Assembly (NCBI RefSeq): GCF_029774175.1
Contig: NZ_CP103834.1
Coordinates: forward strand, 1,622,501-1,686,500
Origin: Actinobacillus genomosp. 1
GTDB lineage: Bacteria; Pseudomonadota; Gammaproteobacteria; Enterobacterales; Pasteurellaceae
Reading direction: 5' to 3'
DNA length: 64,000 bases
The position numbers were made by a program, and so were the translations under genes. Position 1 is the first letter of the stretch, and every line of letters begins with the position of its first letter. The notes below the pieces were generated by a model that had not been told where the DNA came from, did no database searches, and was given only the letters and a program-made list of their open reading frames with translations. This document shows positions 61,667-64,000 of this stretch, piece by piece.

Positions 61667-62968
61667 ATGTCAATTTCTATTGAAACTTTAGAAGGCTTAC
61701 AACGCCGCGTAACTATTACCGTAGCTGCTGATAAAATCGAAGCGGCTTACAAAGAGCAATTAAAAGGCTATGCGAAAAACGCTCGTGTAGACGGTTTCCG
61801 TAAAGGTAAAGTACCGCACGCAATTATCGAACAACGTTTTGGTTTAGCGGCTCGCCAAGACGTATTATCCGATGAAATGCAACGTGCGTTCTTTGATGCG
61901 GTAATCGCTGAGAAAATTAACCTTGCCGGTCGTCCTACCTTCACACCGAACAACTACCAACCGGGTCAAGAATTCAGCTTCACTGCAACTTTTGAAGTAT
62001 TCCCTGAAGTTGAATTAAAAGGCTTAGAAAACATCGAAGTTGAAAAACCGGTTGTAGAAATCACAGAAGCTGATTTAGACAAAATGATCGATGTGTTACG
62101 TAAACAACAAGCAACTTGGGCTGAATCTCAAGCAGCGGCACAAGCGGAAGACCGTGTTGTAATCGACTTCGTAGGTTCTGTAGACGGTGAAGAGTTTGAA
62201 GGCGGTAAAGCGACAGACTTCACTTTAGCAATGGGTCAAGGTCGTATGATCCCTGGTTTTGAAGAAGGTATCGTTGGTCACAAAGCCGGCGAACAATTCG
62301 ATATCGATGTTACTTTCCCTGAAGAATACCACGCTGAAAACTTAAAAGGTAAAGCGGCGAAATTCGCAATTACACTTAAGAAAGTAGAAAATATCGTATT
62401 ACCTGAATTAACCGAAGAATTCGTGAAAAAATTCGGTGCGGCGAAAACCGTTGAAGAATTACGTGCGGAAATTAAGAAAAATATGCAACGTGAACTTAAA
62501 AACGCAGTAACCGCACGCGTTAAAAACCAAGTAATCAACGGCTTAATCGCACAAAACGATATTGAAGTACCGGCTGCAGCAGTAGCGGAAGAAGTGGACG
62601 TATTACGTCGTCAAGCAGTTCAACGCTTCGGCGGTAAACCGGAAATGGCTGCACAATTACCGGCGGAGTTATTCGAAGCGGATGCAAAACGTCGTGTTCA
62701 AGTAGGTTTATTACTTTCAACCGTAATCGGTACTAACGAATTAAAAGTTGATGAGAAACGTGTTGAAGAAACGATTGCTGAAATCGCTTCGGCTTACGAA
62801 CAACCGGCTGAAGTTGTTGCTCACTATGCGAAAAACCGTCAATTAACCGAAAATATCCGTAACGTGGTATTAGAAGAACAAGCGGTTGAAGTAGTGCTTG
62901 CGAAAGCGAAAGTAACCGAAAAAGCGGCATCTTTTGACGAAGTAATGGCTCAACAAGCTCAAGGCTAA
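61667..62968 (+). CDS. tig: Trigger factor
   Basis: 433-residue ribosome-bound chaperone. The N-terminal ribosome-docking domain holds the GFRKGKVP loop (DGFRKGKVPHAII), the FKBP-type isomerase domain spans about 150-245 (AEDRVVIDFVGSVDGEEFEGG), and a helical C-terminal domain completes it. Start ATG 61667. A terminator follows at 62979-63008. Confidence 0.97.
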   Translation: MSISIETLEGLQRRVTITVAADKIEAAYKEQLKGYAKNARVDGFRKGKVPHAIIEQRFGLAARQDVLSDEMQRAFFDAVIAEKINLAGRPTFTPNNYQPGQEFSFTATFEVFPEVELKGLENIEVEKPVVEITEADLDKMIDVLRKQQATWAESQAAAQAEDRVVIDFVGSVDGEEFEGGKATDFTLAMGQGRMIPGFEEGIVGHKAGEQFDIDVTFPEEYHAENLKGKAAKFAITLKKVENIVLPELTEEFVKKFGAAKTVEELRAEIKKNMQRELKNAVTARVKNQVINGLIAQNDIEVPAAAVAEEVDVLRRQAVQRFGGKPEMAAQLPAELFEADAKRRVQVGLLLSTVIGTNELKVDEKRVEETIAEIASAYEQPAEVVAHYAKNRQLTENIRNVVLEEQAVEVVLAKAKVTEKAASFDEVMAQQAQG

Positions 62969-62978
62969 TTCTCAAACA

Positions 62979-63008
62979 TAAAGCTCTCCGGTTTGGAGGG
63001 CTTTTAAT
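62979..63008 (+). terminator. Terminator after tig
   Basis: AAAGCTCTCC pairs with GGAGGGCTTT (one G-U), followed by TTAATT. Confidence 0.8.
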
Positions 63009-63019
63009 TAGCATTTTAT

Positions 63020-63073
63020 AAGCGGTTGATTTTAGGAAAAAATTTGCAAAAATTTCTCTAAAAATGACCGCTT
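63020..63073. other. Inverted uptake signals between tig and the rhodanese-like gene
   Basis: AAGCGGTTGATTTT and AAAAATGACCGCTT face each other with a long AT-rich loop. Confidence 0.7.
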
Positions 63074-63100
63074 TCTTTTTAACAAGAAGAGAATTTAGTC

Positions 63101-63550
63101 ATGGATTTAACATTTACTCAACAGCTCCAACAATTTATTGCGGCTCATCCTATTTTAATTTTTGCTTGGGTTGCCTTAGTGGTTGCGGTTTTATTCAATT
63201 TTTATAAAGGCATAACCAGCAAATATAAAATCGTTGAAAATGCTCAAGCAACACAATTAGTTAATAAAGAAGAAGGTATTTTCCTCGATCTACGTTCGGA
63301 AGATGAATTCCGTGCGGGGCATATCGTTGAAAGTCATCATATTCTGCCGAGTGAAATCAAAGCCAATAATGTTCATCCGATCGAGAAATACAAAGATCGC
63401 CCGGTTATCTTAGTTGATAGCAACGGTTTCTCTGCCGGTTCAAGTGCGGATTTACTTGCCAAACAAGGTTTCGCTAAAGTGTATGTATTAAAAGAAGGTA
63501 TTTTAGGCTGGAAAGCTGCGAATCTTCCGACAGTTAAAAAACATAAATAA
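63101..63550 (+). CDS. Membrane-anchored rhodanese-like protein, YibN type, catalytic Cys replaced
   Basis: 149 residues: an N-terminal membrane helix (ILIFAWVALVVAVLFNF), then a rhodanese fold (GIFLDLRSEDEFRAGHIVESHHI and the active-loop region VILVDSNGFSAGSSADLLAKQG). Where active members have Cys-x-x-Gly, this one has Asp-Ser-Asn-Gly, so sulfur transfer by the usual route is impossible. As in E. coli, yibN precedes secB. Start ATG 63101. Confidence 0.85.
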   Translation: MDLTFTQQLQQFIAAHPILIFAWVALVVAVLFNFYKGITSKYKIVENAQATQLVNKEEGIFLDLRSEDEFRAGHIVESHHILPSEIKANNVHPIEKYKDRPVILVDSNGFSAGSSADLLAKQGFAKVYVLKEGILGWKAANLPTVKKHK

Positions 63551-63574
63551 TTTAAATAGATTAAAGGAAATATT

Positions 63575-64000
63575 ATGGCTGAAGAAAACCAAGTGGCCGC
63601 TCAAGAAGAAGCGCAAACTCCGTTCGAACTTCAAATTCAACGTATCTATATCAAAGACGTTTCATTCGAAGCTCCGAATCTACCGACTATTTTCCATCAA
63701 GAATGGAAACCTCAATTAGGTTTTGAACTTGATACGGAAACTAAACAGTTAGATGAAGATCTCTATGAAGTAGTATTACATATTAATGTTTCGACTACAT
63801 TAGAAGATAGCGGCGATACCGCATTTATCTGTGAAGTGAAGCAAGCGGGCGTATTCACAATTAAAGGTATAGAAGGCATTCAATTGGCACATTGCCTCGC
63901 ATCACAATGCCCGAACGTGCTTTACCCTTATGCTCGCGAATTAATTTCCAGCTTAGTAAACCGTGGTACCTTCCCTGCATTAAATTTATCTCCGGTAAAC
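63575..64000 (+). CDS. secB: Protein-export chaperone SecB (partial)
   Basis: The first 142 codons are present; the gene runs off the right edge. SecB holds precursors unfolded and passes them to SecA. Typical blocks: FELQIQRIYIKDVSFEAPNLPTIF, LEDSGDTAFICEVKQAGVF and PNVLYPYARELISSLVNRGTFPALNLSPVN. Start ATG 63575 after AAAGGAAA. The gene yibN lies 24 bases before it, probably one operon. Confidence 0.96.
   Translation, partial: MAEENQVAAQEEAQTPFELQIQRIYIKDVSFEAPNLPTIFHQEWKPQLGFELDTETKQLDEDLYEVVLHINVSTTLEDSGDTAFICEVKQAGVFTIKGIEGIQLAHCLASQCPNVLYPYARELISSLVNRGTFPALNLSPVN

Noticed and set aside
1..64000. tRNA or rRNA genes
   Set aside because: I saw no cloverleaf with a TTC-type arm or rRNA-like stretch in the intergenic parts; a tRNA scan would settle this.

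Overview
The window looks like chromosome of a Pasteurellaceae species in the Actinobacillus pleuropneumoniae group (A. pleuropneumoniae, lignieresii, suis, equuli). Three things point there: dozens of copies of the Apl-type DNA uptake signal core AAGCGGT(C), often as inverted pairs between genes; an apxI/aqx-type RTX toxin operon divergent from afuABC; and an O-antigen locus between erpA and rpsU, the position described for A. pleuropneumoniae. I cannot fix the species from one window. The toxin A gene differs noticeably from the ApxIA sequence I remember, so a sister species or a divergent allele is possible.

Layout. 1-2661 (minus): 5' part of the RTX toxin gene and its acyltransferase activator. 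2957-7264: afuABC, an ABC importer first described as iron uptake and later shown to bind hexose phosphates. 7532-8184: MNT/HEPN toxin-antitoxin pair. 8352-20357: housekeeping genes (mpl, fbp, peroxiredoxin-glutaredoxin, oxyR, fabR, a thioredoxin-like protein, rnr, a lipoprotein, tyrS, rpoD), with a probable small Fur-controlled RNA upstream of tyrS. 18498-22598 (minus) is the rpsU-dnaG-rpoD macromolecular synthesis operon. 22818-32422 (minus) is the O-antigen operon: wzm, wzt, a large galactofuranosyltransferase-like protein, glf, a RelA/SpoT-domain protein, a GT2 glycosyltransferase, a DUF4422 protein, a WbaP-like initiating transferase and rmlB. 32623-45847: erpA, menA, a broken yhcG, trmO, a SIMPL protein, aqpZ, a 46-residue lipoprotein, slyD, ilvA, glmM, rpiA, serA, znuA and ubiD.

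Accessory regions. 46610-49286 carries a retron-like cassette (reverse transcriptase, HTH protein, 75-residue protein, structured non-coding region) next to a Fic protein. Two identical 44-bp palindromic repeats flank the whole block. 57525-59690, between valS and holC/elaA, carries a ParA-like ATPase overlapping a RelA/SpoT-domain protein, plus remains of a zeta-type toxin module. The valS-holC interval is where H. influenzae Rd keeps HindIII restriction-modification, as I recall, so this is probably a defence hotspot. The ParA/RelA-SpoT pair and the retron cassette are the best candidates for under-described systems.

The rest is core genome: rne with a structured leader, a lipoprotein made of five 29-residue repeats, valS, holC, kbp, tig, a rhodanese-like protein lacking its catalytic Cys, and the start of secB, which runs off the right edge.
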